This document shows, piece after piece, positions 1 through 11,724 of a DNA stretch of 35,388 bases. Positions within the stretch are counted from its first letter, which is position 1; every line of letters starts with the position of its first letter. This DNA comes from Conidiobolus incongruus B7586 (Eukaryota > Entomophthoromycota > Entomophthoromycetes > Entomophthorales > Conidiobolaceae): contig JNEM01011858.1 of the NCBI GenBank assembly GCA_000697335.1, forward strand, positions 1-35,388, written 5' to 3'. Position numbers and translations under genes: made by a program. The notes below the pieces were generated by a model that was not told where the DNA came from, ran no database searches, and saw nothing but the letters and a program-made list of their open reading frames with translations.

Positions 1-147
1 TAAAATTTTAAAATTATTTTTTAATATAATATGAAATATTAATTAATATATTTATTATTATATAATATTAAAATTGATCTTAATTTTTTAAATGGATATT
101 TTCAATTAAAATTAATATATTTTATTAAATCTGTTATTTAAATTATA
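1..147. other. AT-rich flank, no gene seen
   Basis: Almost pure A/T sequence left of the first transposon. I see no open frame, repeat end or RNA gene in it. Confidence 0.5.
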
Positions 148-712
148 TACTAGCTTGCAAAAATAAGTCATAAAATCAAAATTACTTATATATTTACTTA
201 TATCTTAAGTAATTCTTAATTAAATGAATTTAAATTATAATATATAATTTACTTATATTAGTTGATTATAACTAACTATATTTGATTATATTTCATTAAC
301 TATTGGTTAATATATTAAAATTTAAAATTTAACCAAGATGAGTTATAAATTTGTAAGTTTATAAGTTAAAAGGATATAAATAACAAAACTTAAATATATC
401 TTTTTTTTGTTATATTATATATATTATAAAACTTTTAAGCTAATAACTTAAAATTAATATTAAAATGTTTAAATCTCTCTTTAAAAAAGTTTACTTATAA
501 ATTAATCAATTTTATAATAAAAATAAATTAACTTATAAGATTACTAGAATGATTAATATAAGTTAACCTATTATAACTATGGTTATTAAGAATAATGTTA
601 AAAAAACACTTAAATTAAAACTTAAATATATTAAAATTATAAATAAACATAATAAAAAGTATATTTATAGATTAGTCAATATAAATAAGTATAATATTAC
701 TATAGAAATATA

Positions 713-2169
713 CTAACCTGTAAAAATGAGTTATAAAATCAAATATATATATATATTTTAATTAATAACTAAAACAATTGTATATATTAGATTACTTGAA
801 ACTATAATATATAATTAAGGTATATTATTTAATAATAAATAAATATATTTAGTAAACTATTAGCAAAAATATTAATCTTTAATATTTAACTAAAGTGAGT
901 TATAAATTTGTGGGTTTTTGAGATAAAAGGATAGATTTAACAATATATAACTATATCTTTTTTCTCTCTTTGCTATTATTTTATATAATATTTTATAAAT
1001 ATACTAAATTTTTTTATTAATATCATTATACTTAAATCCCTCTTTAAAAAAATCTATTTGTGTATTAATCAACTTTATAAAAAAAGTAAATCAACTTGTG
1101 ATATTGTTAGAATTACTAGTGTTAGCTAGTTTATTATAGCTAAGGTTATTAAGAATAGCAATAAAAAAACATTTAAACCTAAACTTAAATATGTTAAGAT
1201 TATAGATAAATATAATAAGAAGTATATTTATAAGTTGGTTAATATAAGCAAATATAGTATTATTGTAAAAATATAACAAGAATTGTAAAACTATATAAGA
1301 ATATTAATTAGCATTAATATTATTATATATGTTTTATATTAACATAGATACTACTTACACTTTAAGAAAAAACATCTTTAACTAAAGAAATCCTATTGTA
1401 AAGTTAAGTAAGAGTTTAAATATTGTTATTAATATTAAACTAAAATTAATTAGAGTAATTTTACCTAGAAGTACAATAGTAGGTTAATTATTATTTAGGG
1501 ATTTATGTTGTTTTTAGGTGTAGGGTATTTTTATAAAGTTAATAGGGGAATTAATACTATAATATACTAAAGCATTTTAAACAATGAATTGAAAAAAACT
1601 ATTGAATAATATAGGTTAAACAAATCTGATGTTATTTTCTAGTAAGATAATACTTTTTGTTATACTACAGCTTTTACTACCAAATAGCTTAAAAATAACA
1701 AAATAACAATTATAAAATAGCTTCTTTAATTTCCTAACTTTAATCTAATTAAATACCTTTGGGATTAGTTAAAAAAAGCTATTAAAGTTTTCCCCCTAAT
1801 AAAAGATTTAAATTAACTTTAAAAATATATTTAAGAAGTATAGAACAAAATTAACCTTTTTTAATATAAGAAGTTAATAAATTCTATACCCTATAAACTT
1901 AAACAAGTTAGAAAAGCTAAAGTTAGATATACTAGGTTTTAATTTTTTTTATCACCAAAAACCTACAAATTTATAACTTACCTTAAGTAAAATTAAAAAG
2001 TTTATATTTTAACCAATTACTAGCTAAATATCATCATTTATTGATATATATAATTAATAAATATAATAGATTTTAATTATTTAACTTAAGTTTATTTTAT
2101 TAAATATTAATTAAGTTATTAGTAAAAATATAAGTGTTTTAGATTTTATAACTTATTTTTGCAAGTTAG
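713..2169 (+). mobile_element. Inner Tc1-like DNA transposon, decayed, inserted in the outer one
   Basis: A 1,457-bp element with 28-bp terminal inverted repeats at 713-740 and 2142-2169 (the left starts CTAACCTGTAAAAATGAG, the right is its complement with few changes) and a TA duplication at 711-712 and 2170-2171. A second inverted pair lies inside, at about 895-930 and 1949-1984, and carries the same GAGTTATAAA core, so each end has two direct copies (IR/DR layout as in Sleeping Beauty-type Tc1 elements). The element interrupts its older relative exactly at a TA. Its sequence is clearly related to the outer copy along its whole length. Confidence 0.87.
1031..1940 (+). pseudogene. Tc1-like transposase remnant (DD34E type) of the inner element
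   Basis: Plus-strand reading across this span gives a helix-turn-helix-like stretch near 1098-1150, then the catalytic region. At 1634-1654 the I-F-Q-Q-D-N-T block reads with two stops in place of the two Gln codons. In the same frame, 34 residues after the Asp (1646-1648), lies P-N-F-N-L-I-K followed by Y-L-W-D, the counterpart of P-D-L-N-P-I-E and its L-W neighbour. The third catalytic residue at 1751-1753 is Lys instead of Glu. The exact 34-residue spacing identifies the Tc1 (DD34E) group. Stops at Gln codons and Asp-to-Asn or Glu-to-Lys changes are all C-to-T or G-to-A type, so the gene is dead and probably hypermutated. Limits are approximate. Confidence 0.75.
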
Positions 2170-2980
2170 TATATAATTAAAATTACAAGATTATATAAGA
2201 ATATTAGTTAGTATTAATATTATTATATATATTTTATATTAGAATAGATACTACTTATATTTTAAAAAAATACACCTTAAATTAAAAAAATCCTATTATA
2301 GAGTTAGATAAGAGTTTAAATATTAATATTAAAGTTGAATTAAAATTAACTAGAGTAAAGTTATTTAATTTAATAAAATAAAGATATATTTTAATAGATT
2401 TAATAAAAAAGTTAAATATTTCAAAAAAGATAAAAAATCATTTTATAACTATTATATTATTATAATTTAAAAATATAATGATAGGTTAATTATAATTTAA
2501 GGATATATATTATCTTTAAGTATAAGGTATTTTTATAAAATTGATAAAAGATTTAATATTAAGTGATATTAAAATATTATATTAATAAATTAAAAAAAAA
2601 TATTGAGTGATAAAAGTTAAATAAATTAAATATTATTTTTCAACAAGATAATACCTCTTGTTATATTACAAATTTTACTATTAAATAGCTAAAAAATAAC
2701 AAAATAATTATTATAAAGTAGTTTCTTTAATCTTTTAATTTTAACCTAATTAAATATTTTAAAAAATCAATTAAAATAATTAATTAAAACTTCCCAACAA
2801 AAAAAATTAATTTAATTTTAATAATTATTTTAAAAAACTTAAAATAATATTAATTTTACTTAATTTGAGAAGCTAGTTAACTTTATAACTTATAAACTTA
2901 AAAAAGTTAAAAAAGCAAAAAATAGATATATTAAATATTAATTTTTTTATCAATATTAAAACCTATAAATTTATAACTTA

Positions 2981-3380
2981 TGTAAGCATAGTGGTAGTTA
3001 AACTAGTATAGTACAGAGGAAGACTTAATATAAAAGTAGTGTGGTGTAGAACATAGTAATATAATGTAGCTGTAGTGTGCAAGTGTAAACAAAGTTTAAT
3101 TAAGCTTTGAACTAGGATGAGTCACTGATATATTAAGATTTATATTAGGTAGTGCCAATATCCTATAATATTAACAGAATATAGTCTCAATCTTAAAAAT
3201 AGTGTAAAGGTAAAAATAGTAAGAATTAAGAGGAAAAAAAGAGGAACCTAGTTTATTAGATAATTTAATACTATTTATACAATTAATTTAACTACATAAG
3301 TATAAATTAATCATATAATTTATAGTTAATTGGATTATATAAAAGTATATATAAGAATTTAAAGAACTAGTTTCTTAATA
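2981..3380 (-). repeat. Left LTR of the gypsy fossil (biological 3' LTR)
   Basis: 400 bp matching 8406-8804 with about twenty substitutions by eye, all transitions, and one single-base length difference. It starts TGTAAGCATAG directly after the ACTTA duplication. Confidence 0.88.
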
Positions 3381-6300
3381 CTCCCCTAGTAGGTTTCTTA
3401 AAGGAGATACACTCCCTAATTTTTTACAAATAGGTATAGTAGGCTAAAGTATTCTTAATATTTTCTAGAGGTTCTTATATAGCTTCTTTAATAGGATAAC
3501 CCATCTATTTTACATAAAAATAAAGCTTATTCCTAATAGATTTAGACTTAATTATATAATCAATATAGTATTCTTCTTCTCTATCTTGATTAATAATTGG
3601 ATCTAGTTTTGGGGTTTTTAATCAATTAGGAAAAGTGTCAAAATCTTCAAAGTATAGTTTAATTTTAGATATGTGAAAGGTAAAGTTGATCCTCAAAGTT
3701 AGAGGTAATTCCAAGGTAATATTTTCAAAATTTGAATCAATAGATTAAATTTTATAGGGACCATAATATAATAGTAAGTATTTGGGATTTAAGCCAGATT
3801 TAAATAAGGTAGGTTTAAAGGCAAATTGTTCTAAGTATACAAACATATTAGTTTCATATTTAAGAGGGTTTCTGGATAACTTTGAGTATTGTTGTTCTAT
3901 AATCCTTTAATTTTCTTCTAAGTTAAATTTAACAAGAGAATTGATATGTTTGATATTAGATTGAAATTCAACAATGTTTAAAGGTAAGTTGATTTGAAGT
4001 TTTAGAGTAATTATTGAATTAGGATGTTTGTTATAATTGATGAAATAAGGGTTAAAACCTGTTGATTTATTAATAAAGGTGTTAAATGAATATTGGAGTT
4101 GGTAGATATAAGCATCCCAATTTAACTGATTAGTGTTAATATAAGCTCTAATTATTTGCTTCAGGGTTTTAATAGTTCTTTCAGCAAGTTTATTGGTTTG
4201 GTGATGATTAGTAGTAGACATAGCTAGGTTAATCTTAAGGGAAAAGGATAGTGACTTCTAGAATTAAGAGTTGAATTATGTGTCTCTATCAGATACAATA
4301 GTTTGTGGAATTCTATGGTAGGTAAAGATATTAGAGAATAACAATTGTGCAACATCTTTAGCTGTAGAAGTTTTGAAACAAGGAATAAAATAAACATATT
4401 TGGAAAATAAATCAATTGCAATCAATAAGTTATCATAACCATTTGTTGATTTAGGGATTTCTATGAAATCAAGCTGGATTTGTTGTTAAGTTTTATTAGG
4501 GACTTATAGGGGAATAAGTTTACCATATTTTAGTTGAGTATTATATTTAGTTCTTTAGCATATATCACAGGTATTAGTGTATTTCTGAACTGATTTAACT
4601 AGGGAAAGCTAGTAGTACCTTGTTTTAATTCTCTCAGCAGTTTTTAACTAGTTTTGATGTCTTCTAACAAGTAAGTTATGGCATTCATCAAATATTGTTT
4701 GTTAGATCTTGGGAATGTTAGGAATATATAGACAATTATTATAGTATAGTAAGTTATTGATAATTTTAAATCTTTTGACATATTTTAGTTGGTTTTCTAA
4801 TGGTTTAGAGAGTTCTTCTTTAACTGAAATAAAGAAATCATCATTTAGCAATGTTTCTTGAAGTAGTTTAATAAATTCTTTATTTCCTTCATTAATAATC
4901 ATTGAGTTAATATTTGCTGGATTTTTACAATTAGAACAAAGGGGTAGGTATGTAAGATTTCTTAACAAAGTATCTACAACATAGTTTTATTAACCTAAGA
5001 GATATTGAATAAAGAAAAGGTAAGCTTAGATAGTTTCAATCTATCTAACTTATTTTCTTGATAAATGCTTCTGAGTATTTAAGTAGATAAGTGATTTATA
5101 ATCTATAAGTGTTAAGAAAAGGTTGCAAGATAAAAAATGTGAGTTATTTTTGATTATTTCTATTAAAGCAGAGAGTTTTTATTTATAGACTAGGTATTTT
5201 AATTCAGCTGGTTTTATTTTTCTTAACCAGAATGTTATTAGTTTTAAGATAACATTTGTAGGGTTAAATTTAACTTGTTCTCCCTTATTTATTATTTTAT
5301 CTTATAGTTATAGGGTAAAATATGAATTAAATTTAAACTAGGCTAATTATCCACCAATTACAAAAGAACTAGAGTCAGTAAAAATAATAGTAGGTAGTTT
5401 TAGATTAAAGATAGATAAAGCAAAAGTATTGGTAATATAGAAAATTAAAGCATTTATACAGAAAGTGTGTAGTAGGGTTTATTTAAAAAGAGAGTCTTTC
5501 TTTAAGAGATTAGTAAGAGGAGTAGTAAGTTCAACAAAAGAATCAATGAAATCTTTAAAGTAATTTAATAATCCAAGTACAAACATAAGTTGATTTTTGT
5601 TTATAGGTATAGTAAAAGCTTTAACACCATTGAGTTTAGTTAGATCAATACTAATTCTTTAAGAGGAAATAATATAACCACAGAAAGAGATAGAAGAGGC
5701 ACCAAAGATATATTTTGATAGTTTCAAAAGTAATTTATGTTCTTGAATAATTTGTAAAACCTGATTAACATATTAAATATATTCTTCTTTAATTTTTGAA
5801 TAGATCAGGATATCATCAAGGTAGGTGATAACAAAGTTATTAAAGACAGGGTTAAAAAGGGAATTGATGAATCAAGTAAAAGTTACAAGAGCATTACACA
5901 ATCTAAAGTTTATAACAATAAATTTATAGTAACTTAAAAGAGTGTTGAAAACAGTTAAAGGGATAGAGTTTTCTTCAACTTTAATGTTGTAATATCTATT
6001 CTTAACATCTAGTTTAATAAATATAGTTGATCTAAGTAGTCTATCCCTAACATTATGTAGGTTTAATAATGGGGTTTTATCCTTAATAGTTTTAGAGTTT
6101 AAAACATAGTTATCAATATATAATCTTTAACCACCATTAGCCTTTTGTATAAAGAGGATTAGAAATCCCTATAGTGAGGAAAAAAGTCTAATATACCCAT
6201 TTTCAAGTAGTTTTTAGATTTCTTCTTTCAAGGTTTAGTATTATTCAGGAGATAAATGGTAAGTAAACTTTAAGTATAGTTGTGTACCAGGGATTAGTTT

Positions 6301-7063
6301 AATTTTATGTTTAATATTATGTTTAGGTGGTAATTTATTCACAGGTTCAAAAACATTAGCAAATTAACTTACTGTATTGTATAGGAAGTGGTTATTAGAT
6401 ATAACTTCATTAAAATCAACAGATAAAGTGTTGATAGATGAATAATAAATAAATATATATCCCCATAAATTATTTAGGTTTTTGATTAGCTTTTTACATT
6501 GATTTTTATTTATAATGATAGAATTATTTGTTACAATTATAGAGTTAGTGTTAGGTAAAGTATTTAATAGTTTTATAGTAGTGTAATGTAGATTTTTTAA
6601 GATTAATTCCACTAATTTTTTTTGGAATGTGAAAAAAATAGATTTGTAGCTTTCTGGGGTAATATCCATAGATATAAAACTGTGATATTCAAACTAATTT
6701 TAACCTAGTATAAAATTGTAACTAATGTTGCTAACTAGGAATTTAATATATTAAGAGTAGTTAGGAGGTAGTAATAGGTATCTAAATATAATACTAGATG
6801 CCTATTCTATTAAGTTGTTAGTATATTTAATTATCAAGTTATTTTTTTAGGTAGGTAAAGATAGCTTTACAACAATAAAAGAAGAGATAATATAACTAAA
6901 GCAACTAGAGTTAATTAGAACACTAACAAGTATATCTATAAAAGAACTAGTTAACACAAACAATAGGGTGATAGTTAAAGGTAAAGAATCACAAGGTAGA
7001 TTAATTACTAGAATATTTCTAGTTTCTAATGGTTTAATCAGTTGGATTTCTCTAGTATACATA

Positions 7064-7277
7064 GTTTGATTTGTGGAATCATTGGTTTATTAGAACTTTT
7101 GTGGATTAGATTAGAATCTACTAACTAATTGTGAAAGGGGTGATTCTAAGGTTATATTAATATTATTCAGGTTTGATTTGTGGAATCATTGGTTTATTAG
7201 AACTTTTGTGGATTAGATTAGAATCTACTAACTAATTGTGAAAGGGGTGATTCTAAGGTTATATTAATATTATTCAG
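7064..7277. repeat. Perfect 107-bp tandem duplication inside the gypsy fossil
   Basis: Units 7064-7170 and 7171-7277 are identical over all 107 bases, and a partial third start (GTTTGATTT) follows at 7278. The duplication lies between the gag and protease regions. Perfect identity inside a worn element implies that it arose recently, or that it is an assembly effect. Confidence 0.9.
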
Positions 7278-8405
7278 GTTTGATTTATGGTTGGTAGGTT
7301 AAGATTGTTGAGAATTAAACAGATGTTGCTTCCTTAAAGGGTATTTGTTAACTCTATAGTTAACTTAAGTCTTTCAACAGTAATAACAACCTTTGTTTAC
7401 TCTCAAGTAAGCTTTAGCTTCTTTACTAAAGGTTTTCTTATAAAGCCCTAAAACAGAAACATCTATTATTTGAGACTTAAGTGGGTTAAAGTAAGGTTTA
7501 AAAGATTAATTTTTAGGGTGGGAAGATTTAGTTATAGAGTAAAGGATATTGTTAATTATAATTGCTACATCACAAATGTTAGAAAAAAACATATTATCAA
7601 AGTGTTCCCTACTAACTAATTAGAGCTTCACTTGAGGGTTAAAGCATTGTAATAGTTTGTGGATTTATTTTTCTTCAGTGATATTTAATATGTTTAAGTA
7701 TATCTCATTAAATTTCTCAATTAATTGTCTTGTAGAAGTTTTTTGTTTAAGCTGGGAAAGCTTTTCTCTTGTTAATTAAACTTAATTTTTTAGGTAATAC
7801 CTCTCTTTAAGGGCTTTTTCTAATTGTTTAAAAGTTTGTATCTTTGTAGTAGGTTATCCTCCTGAAGATTCTTTAGGATTAAGCTTGTAATGAGTTAACT
7901 ACTAAGTATAAACAGATTTTTCTAAAAAAAAAGTGGCTAATTTAAGGATATTCTTTAGATCTTCATCAAGAATCAAATTAAAGTAATTCTTTATGTTTTT
8001 AAGGTAGTTTTCAAGCTTGTAAAGGTTTTTTAAGCTATCATAAGTAGTTAGTTTGTTTTTAAAGATACTAAAGAGGTGGTTTAATACATTAATTATAGTG
8101 AAGTAGCTGGTTTGTTAGATTTAAGCTCTTTGAGACATGTTTTTTTCAATCAAAAGTTGTCTAATATAAGCTTTTTAGAGGGCAGTAAACTCTTAGGGAC
8201 TAAAGTTTTAGATTTGCTCAGTAATTAAGCTGCTATCATTATTAAAATAATATAAGGGTATCTCTTTTTTTAGTGGTATTATAGTATATAGTGTTAAATT
8301 TAAATGAAATAAATTATAGATAAAATTTAAAATAGCAATAATTAGGTTTAATACAGATAGTTATTAATATCTAGTAGGTTTTTAATAGTTTTGTTGCTGC
8401 TACTA

Positions 8406-8804
8406 TATAAATATAGTGGTAGTTAAACTAGTATAGTGTAGAGGAAAACTTAATATAAAAGTAGTGTGATGTAGAATGTGGTAATATAATGTGGCTATAG
8501 TGTGCAAGTGTAAACAAAGTTTAATTAAGCTTTGAACTAGGATGAGTCACTGATATATTAAGATTTATATTAGGTAGTGCCAATATCCTATAATATTAAC
8601 AGAATATAGTCTCAATCTTAGAAATAGTATAAAGGTAAAAATGGTAAGAATTGAGAGGAAAAAAGAGGAACCTAGTTTATTAGATAATTTAATACTATTT
8701 ATACAATTAATTTAACTACATAAGTATAAATTAATCATATAATTTATAGTTAATTGGATTATATAAAAGTGTATATAAGAATTTAGAGAACTAGTCTCTT
8801 AACA
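8406..8804 (-). repeat. Right LTR of the gypsy fossil (biological 5' LTR)
   Basis: 399-bp partner of the left LTR. It ends ...CTCTTAACA at 8804 and is followed by the ACTTA target duplication at 8805-8809. A primer-binding-site-like stretch should lie just left of 8406 on the minus strand, but I cannot assign the tRNA. Confidence 0.88.
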
Positions 8805-9002
8805 ACTTATCTTAAATATACTTTTAGCTTAATATATCAATTAATAATTAATTTAATTTAAGTTTATATATTATATTATAAATAAATAATATATATTAAT
8901 TATATAGTTTAATATAAGTTTATTTAAATTAAAATTGATTAAGATATTAATAGAAATATTTATATTTTTAATTTTATAACTCACTTTTATAAGCTAGTAT
9001 AT

Positions 9003-10135
9003 ATACAAAACTTATAAGAAAATATATAGTTTTTAAATATATATATATATTAATTATTTTGATTAGATATATAATTTTTTAAAATTAGTTATTTAATTTA
9101 ATTATATTTAAATTAAGTAATAACCATCAAAAGTTTTTATTTTAATATTAATAAAATTAAACTATAAATTTTTTAAAATTATTTAAAATTTACAAGCAAC
9201 TTTCAATAAAAAATTATAATTTAAACCAATAATTTATTATTAGATAAATAATATTAAAGTTAAAAGAAAAATTATCTAAAACTTATTAAAATTTCAAAAA
9301 CTAATTTTAATTATTATTCTTTTAGTTATTAATAAAATAAAAAAATATATTAAAAAATATCTATTTATTTTAGTTAAAGAATTATCAAGATAATTTAATA
9401 TTAGTCACTTAAGTATTTTATATATATTAAAATTTAAATTAAAATTAATTAATAAAAATATAAAATAGGTAATTTATAATTTAACTAAAGTTTAAAAAAA
9501 GCTAAAATAGTAGTTATTAAATAAAACTTACTAAGATATAATTAAAAACCTAGTTTTTTATAGTAAATTATTATAATTAATGAATTTTAAATTTTTTTAT
9601 ATAATCTTTTATTAAAATATAAATCAAGATGTTAAATTAAATTAAATCAATCTTTTTTATAAATTTTTTAAAATAAATATTATATTAATAAGCAAATGTT
9701 AATTATTATAATAAATTAAAATAATATATGCTATATTTATTTAATTTTTAAAAGAAAATTAATTAATAGTAAACTTTATATTGTTTTTTTTAAATATTAT
9801 TATTTTTAATTAATATTTTTAATATAATTTAAAAAAACCTATTATTTTATAAGATATTTGTAAAATATATAAAGTTATAAGAAACTTTCTAATTAAAAAT
9901 AACTAGAAAAAACTACCACATCTAATATATTCTTTAGACTATAACTTATATGATTATAATTATTTTAAGCAATTAAAACACTAGCATATAAAAAAGAAAA
10001 TTTTTGCAAAAAAATTTAAATAATTTATAAAATATTAAATTTTAGTTTTTAATAAAAAGAACTGTTTTTTAAGTGTTAGAACTTTTCTAAAAGTATAGCA
10101 AGAAGTTATTAGAAATAAAAGAAACTATTGATTTT
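9003..10135 (+). mobile_element. Decayed mariner (DD34D group) transposon, copy 1
   Basis: About 1.1 kb adjoining the outer Tc1-like element and homologous to 13880-14995 in the same orientation. Plus-strand reading shows a helix-turn-helix-like start (V-K-E-L-S near 9371-9400) and later Y-S-L-D-Y-N-L-Y-D-Y-N-Y-F-K-Q-L-K at about 9928-9980, which matches the mariner block Y-S-P-D-L-A-P-C-D-x-x-L-F-x-x-L-K. The last catalytic Asp (9952-9954) survives. An upstream candidate Asp (9853-9855) is 32 residues before it, because this copy lacks two codons present in copy 2. Stops are frequent. Ends are approximate since I found no clean inverted repeats. Confidence 0.65.
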
Positions 10136-10949
10136 ATATTATATATCTATTTTTTTCATTTATATATTAAAATGTTTATTTTTTTTCAATCACAAAAAAT
10201 TCCCATTATTTAAATTACAAAGTAATAACAAAGATTGAGTTTGAGAATAAATAAGTATTTTTTCTTAATTTTAATAGAATTGGCAATTTATAGAATGTAA
10301 TACCATATAATTTATCGACAATAAATTTAAGAGGTAAATATTGTTTGATACAAATTATTTATTTAATTTGAAAATATATAATATAAATATATAATAAAAT
10401 ATTTTAATATTATCTAATCTATCATATTTAAGTTACATTATTTTACAAGTTACCATCAATGATATATAGATTAATAAATCTTAATTAATAGGTAACTTAT
10501 ATTAAAGCTTTTTTACACTTTTTATATTTTATTTGTTGATAAAACAAAATATTAAAAAATTCCAAGCCATATGAGTTATCAATGTTGTAATATCTAAATT
10601 GACTATATTATCATATTAGGAAATTGAAAAAGAATAATTATTATATAAAAAATTAAAACACCATGATGAATGGTGAAAATAAAATTTATCAATTATATTT
10701 TTAGAATATTGATTTTAATAGCAAAAATATACATATATAATTATTCTATTTACACTATATAAAATTCTAAATAATTTATTTCTTTAATTAGCCAAGATAA
10801 ATAAAGAAAATTGAATACAATGGAATCTTCGAAAATTCTATTTGGAGAAATTGTCCCATAATATAATTAAACAATATTCAATTTAAATTCGGTTTGATGT
10901 TGAGTTGAAGTTGGTAAGCCTCTAATTCATAATAAAATTATCATTTAAA
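10136..10949. other. Spacer and RCAN upstream region
   Basis: AT-rich sequence with no gene seen. Close to the RCAN start there is a weak heat-shock-element-like GAATCTTC at 10823-10830, and at 10915-10922 TAAGCCTC, whose complement GAGGCTTA matches seven of eight positions of the Crz1/calcineurin response consensus GNGGC(G/T)CA. Both are single, weak matches. Confidence 0.3.
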
Positions 10950-11606
10950 ATGAGTGAGAGTTCAACAACTAGCTCCCAATCTTCACTCAGTGGTGAATAT
11001 GGGTTAACTACTACAGATATTCGTGTATCACCTACCAATTCTATTGTCATTACCAATTTACCAAATGATATATTTGATTCAGAAGAAAAGTTAATTGAAT
11101 TAAAAAATTTAATATCTCAGGTTGGTAATATTTTACACTTTACGATACTAAAATCTTTTAAAAGGATACTGGTAATATTTGACAATTTTAACAGCGCATA
11201 CCTAGCTAAAGCGAATTGGCATGGTGTATTGTTTCAAGATTTTCAATTGAATATTTTCCTTCTGGACTTTATACCTCCAAATGATTTATTTGAGCAACAA
11301 TCTTTATTACAAGTCCAACAGTACGAACAACTCTTTTGGCTGAGTCCACCACCTTCTCCACCTCCTGACTGGGAACCACAGATGGAGGATGGTCCAAATA
11401 CCAAAACTCTAGCAAATGATTTAATGGCTGCACTCACTAAGCTGCAACTTGAAGAGAGCTGTGACAGTCCTATTACTGAATTTCGCTTTGAAGATAGCAG
11501 TCTCCCGACTATTATTGTGGAAGACATCGATCCAGAAAATTCTTTATCTGAGAAGGCTAAACCTCCAAAAACCAGTCTACCACCCCTTATGTCTATGTCC
11601 TCATAA
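10950..11606 (+). CDS. rcn1: Calcipressin / regulator of calcineurin (RCAN family)
   Basis: A 218-residue cytosolic protein expected to bind and modulate the Ca2+/calmodulin-dependent phosphatase calcineurin. An RRM-like fold opens with S-I-V-I-T-N-L-P-N-D-I-F (31-42) and runs to about residue 108. It is followed by the family signature F-W-L-S-P-P-P-S-P-P-P-D-W-E-P (129-143), equivalent to the LxxPPxSPP phosphorylation motif of RCAN1; Ser132 and Ser136 are the likely phosphosites. P-T-I-I-V-E-D (186-192) resembles the PxIxIT-type calcineurin docking site (PSVVVH in human RCAN1). The tail ends P-P-L-M-S-M-S-S. Length is normal for the family. The start has A at -3, and there is no intron. A polyadenylation signal lies 113 bases after the stop. 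The gene sits alone between transposon relics. Family assignment is secure; a regulatory link through calcineurin/Crz1 is only inferred. Confidence 0.93.
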   Translation: MSESSTTSSQSSLSGEYGLTTTDIRVSPTNSIVITNLPNDIFDSEEKLIELKNLISQVGNILHFTILKSFKRILVIFDNFNSAYLAKANWHGVLFQDFQLNIFLLDFIPPNDLFEQQSLLQVQQYEQLFWLSPPPSPPPDWEPQMEDGPNTKTLANDLMAALTKLQLEESCDSPITEFRFEDSSLPTIIVEDIDPENSLSEKAKPPKTSLPPLMSMSS

Positions 11607-11718
11607 GTGATATTATATTTTATTTACTTACCTGTATTTTTTCATTTTAAACTTCCAATTCAATCAAATATACTCTATAATCCTGTATTATGTAAAATTA
11701 CATCCCAAGCTTACTGTC

Positions 11719-11724
11719 AATAAA
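11719..11724 (+). promoter_or_regulatory. Polyadenylation signal of the RCAN gene
   Basis: AATAAA inside GTCAATAAAAACT, about 110 bases after the RCAN stop, in a less AT-rich stretch. Such hexamers are common in AT-rich DNA, so only its place supports it. Confidence 0.45.

Larger units (their letters stand above)
2981..8804 (-). mobile_element. Ty3/gypsy chromovirus LTR retrotransposon fossil, near full length, broken
   Basis: A 5.8-kb element bounded by two 400-bp LTRs with TG...CA-type ends, flanked by the 5-bp target duplication ACTTA (2976-2980 and 8805-8809). It sits in the right part of the outer Tc1-like element. Parts in minus-strand order from the right: gag region with a zinc-knuckle-like stretch (about 8300-7300), aspartic protease region (about 7060-6850), reverse transcriptase with a Y-L-D-D motif at 5812-5823, RNase H region (about 5450-5000), integrase (about 4950-3900), and a C-terminal chromodomain-like stretch (about 3600-3430). 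The order protease-RT-RNase H-integrase plus chromodomain places it among the Ty3/gypsy chromoviruses. A purine-rich tract (as read on minus) abuts the left LTR at 3381-3389. The reading frames are broken many times (dozens), so it is a fossil. The LTRs are about 5% apart. Confidence 0.88.
150..8997 (+). mobile_element. Outer Tc1-like DNA transposon, decayed and split by two later insertions
   Basis: The left end starts CTAGCTTGCAAAAATAAGTC (150) and the right end finishes with the inverted counterpart ...ATAAGCTAG (8997). A TA target duplication lies at 148-149 and 8998-8999. Three pieces remain (150-710, 2172-2980, 8810-8997), about 1.55 kb in all, close to the 1.46 kb of the inner relative. 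The transposase reads on the plus strand. The catalytic block F-Q-Q-D-N-T is still readable at 2638-2655, and 34 residues after its Asp comes N-L-I-K, where Tc1 proteins have N-P-I-E; the expected third catalytic Glu reads Lys at 2752-2754. Many stops interrupt the frame, so it is not functional. The nested insertions make it the oldest element of the cluster. Confidence 0.8.

Noticed and set aside
11243-11527. 94-codon minus-strand open frame inside RCAN
   Set aside because: Antisense shadow of the SPPP-rich part of RCAN (Gly-Gly-Gly run).
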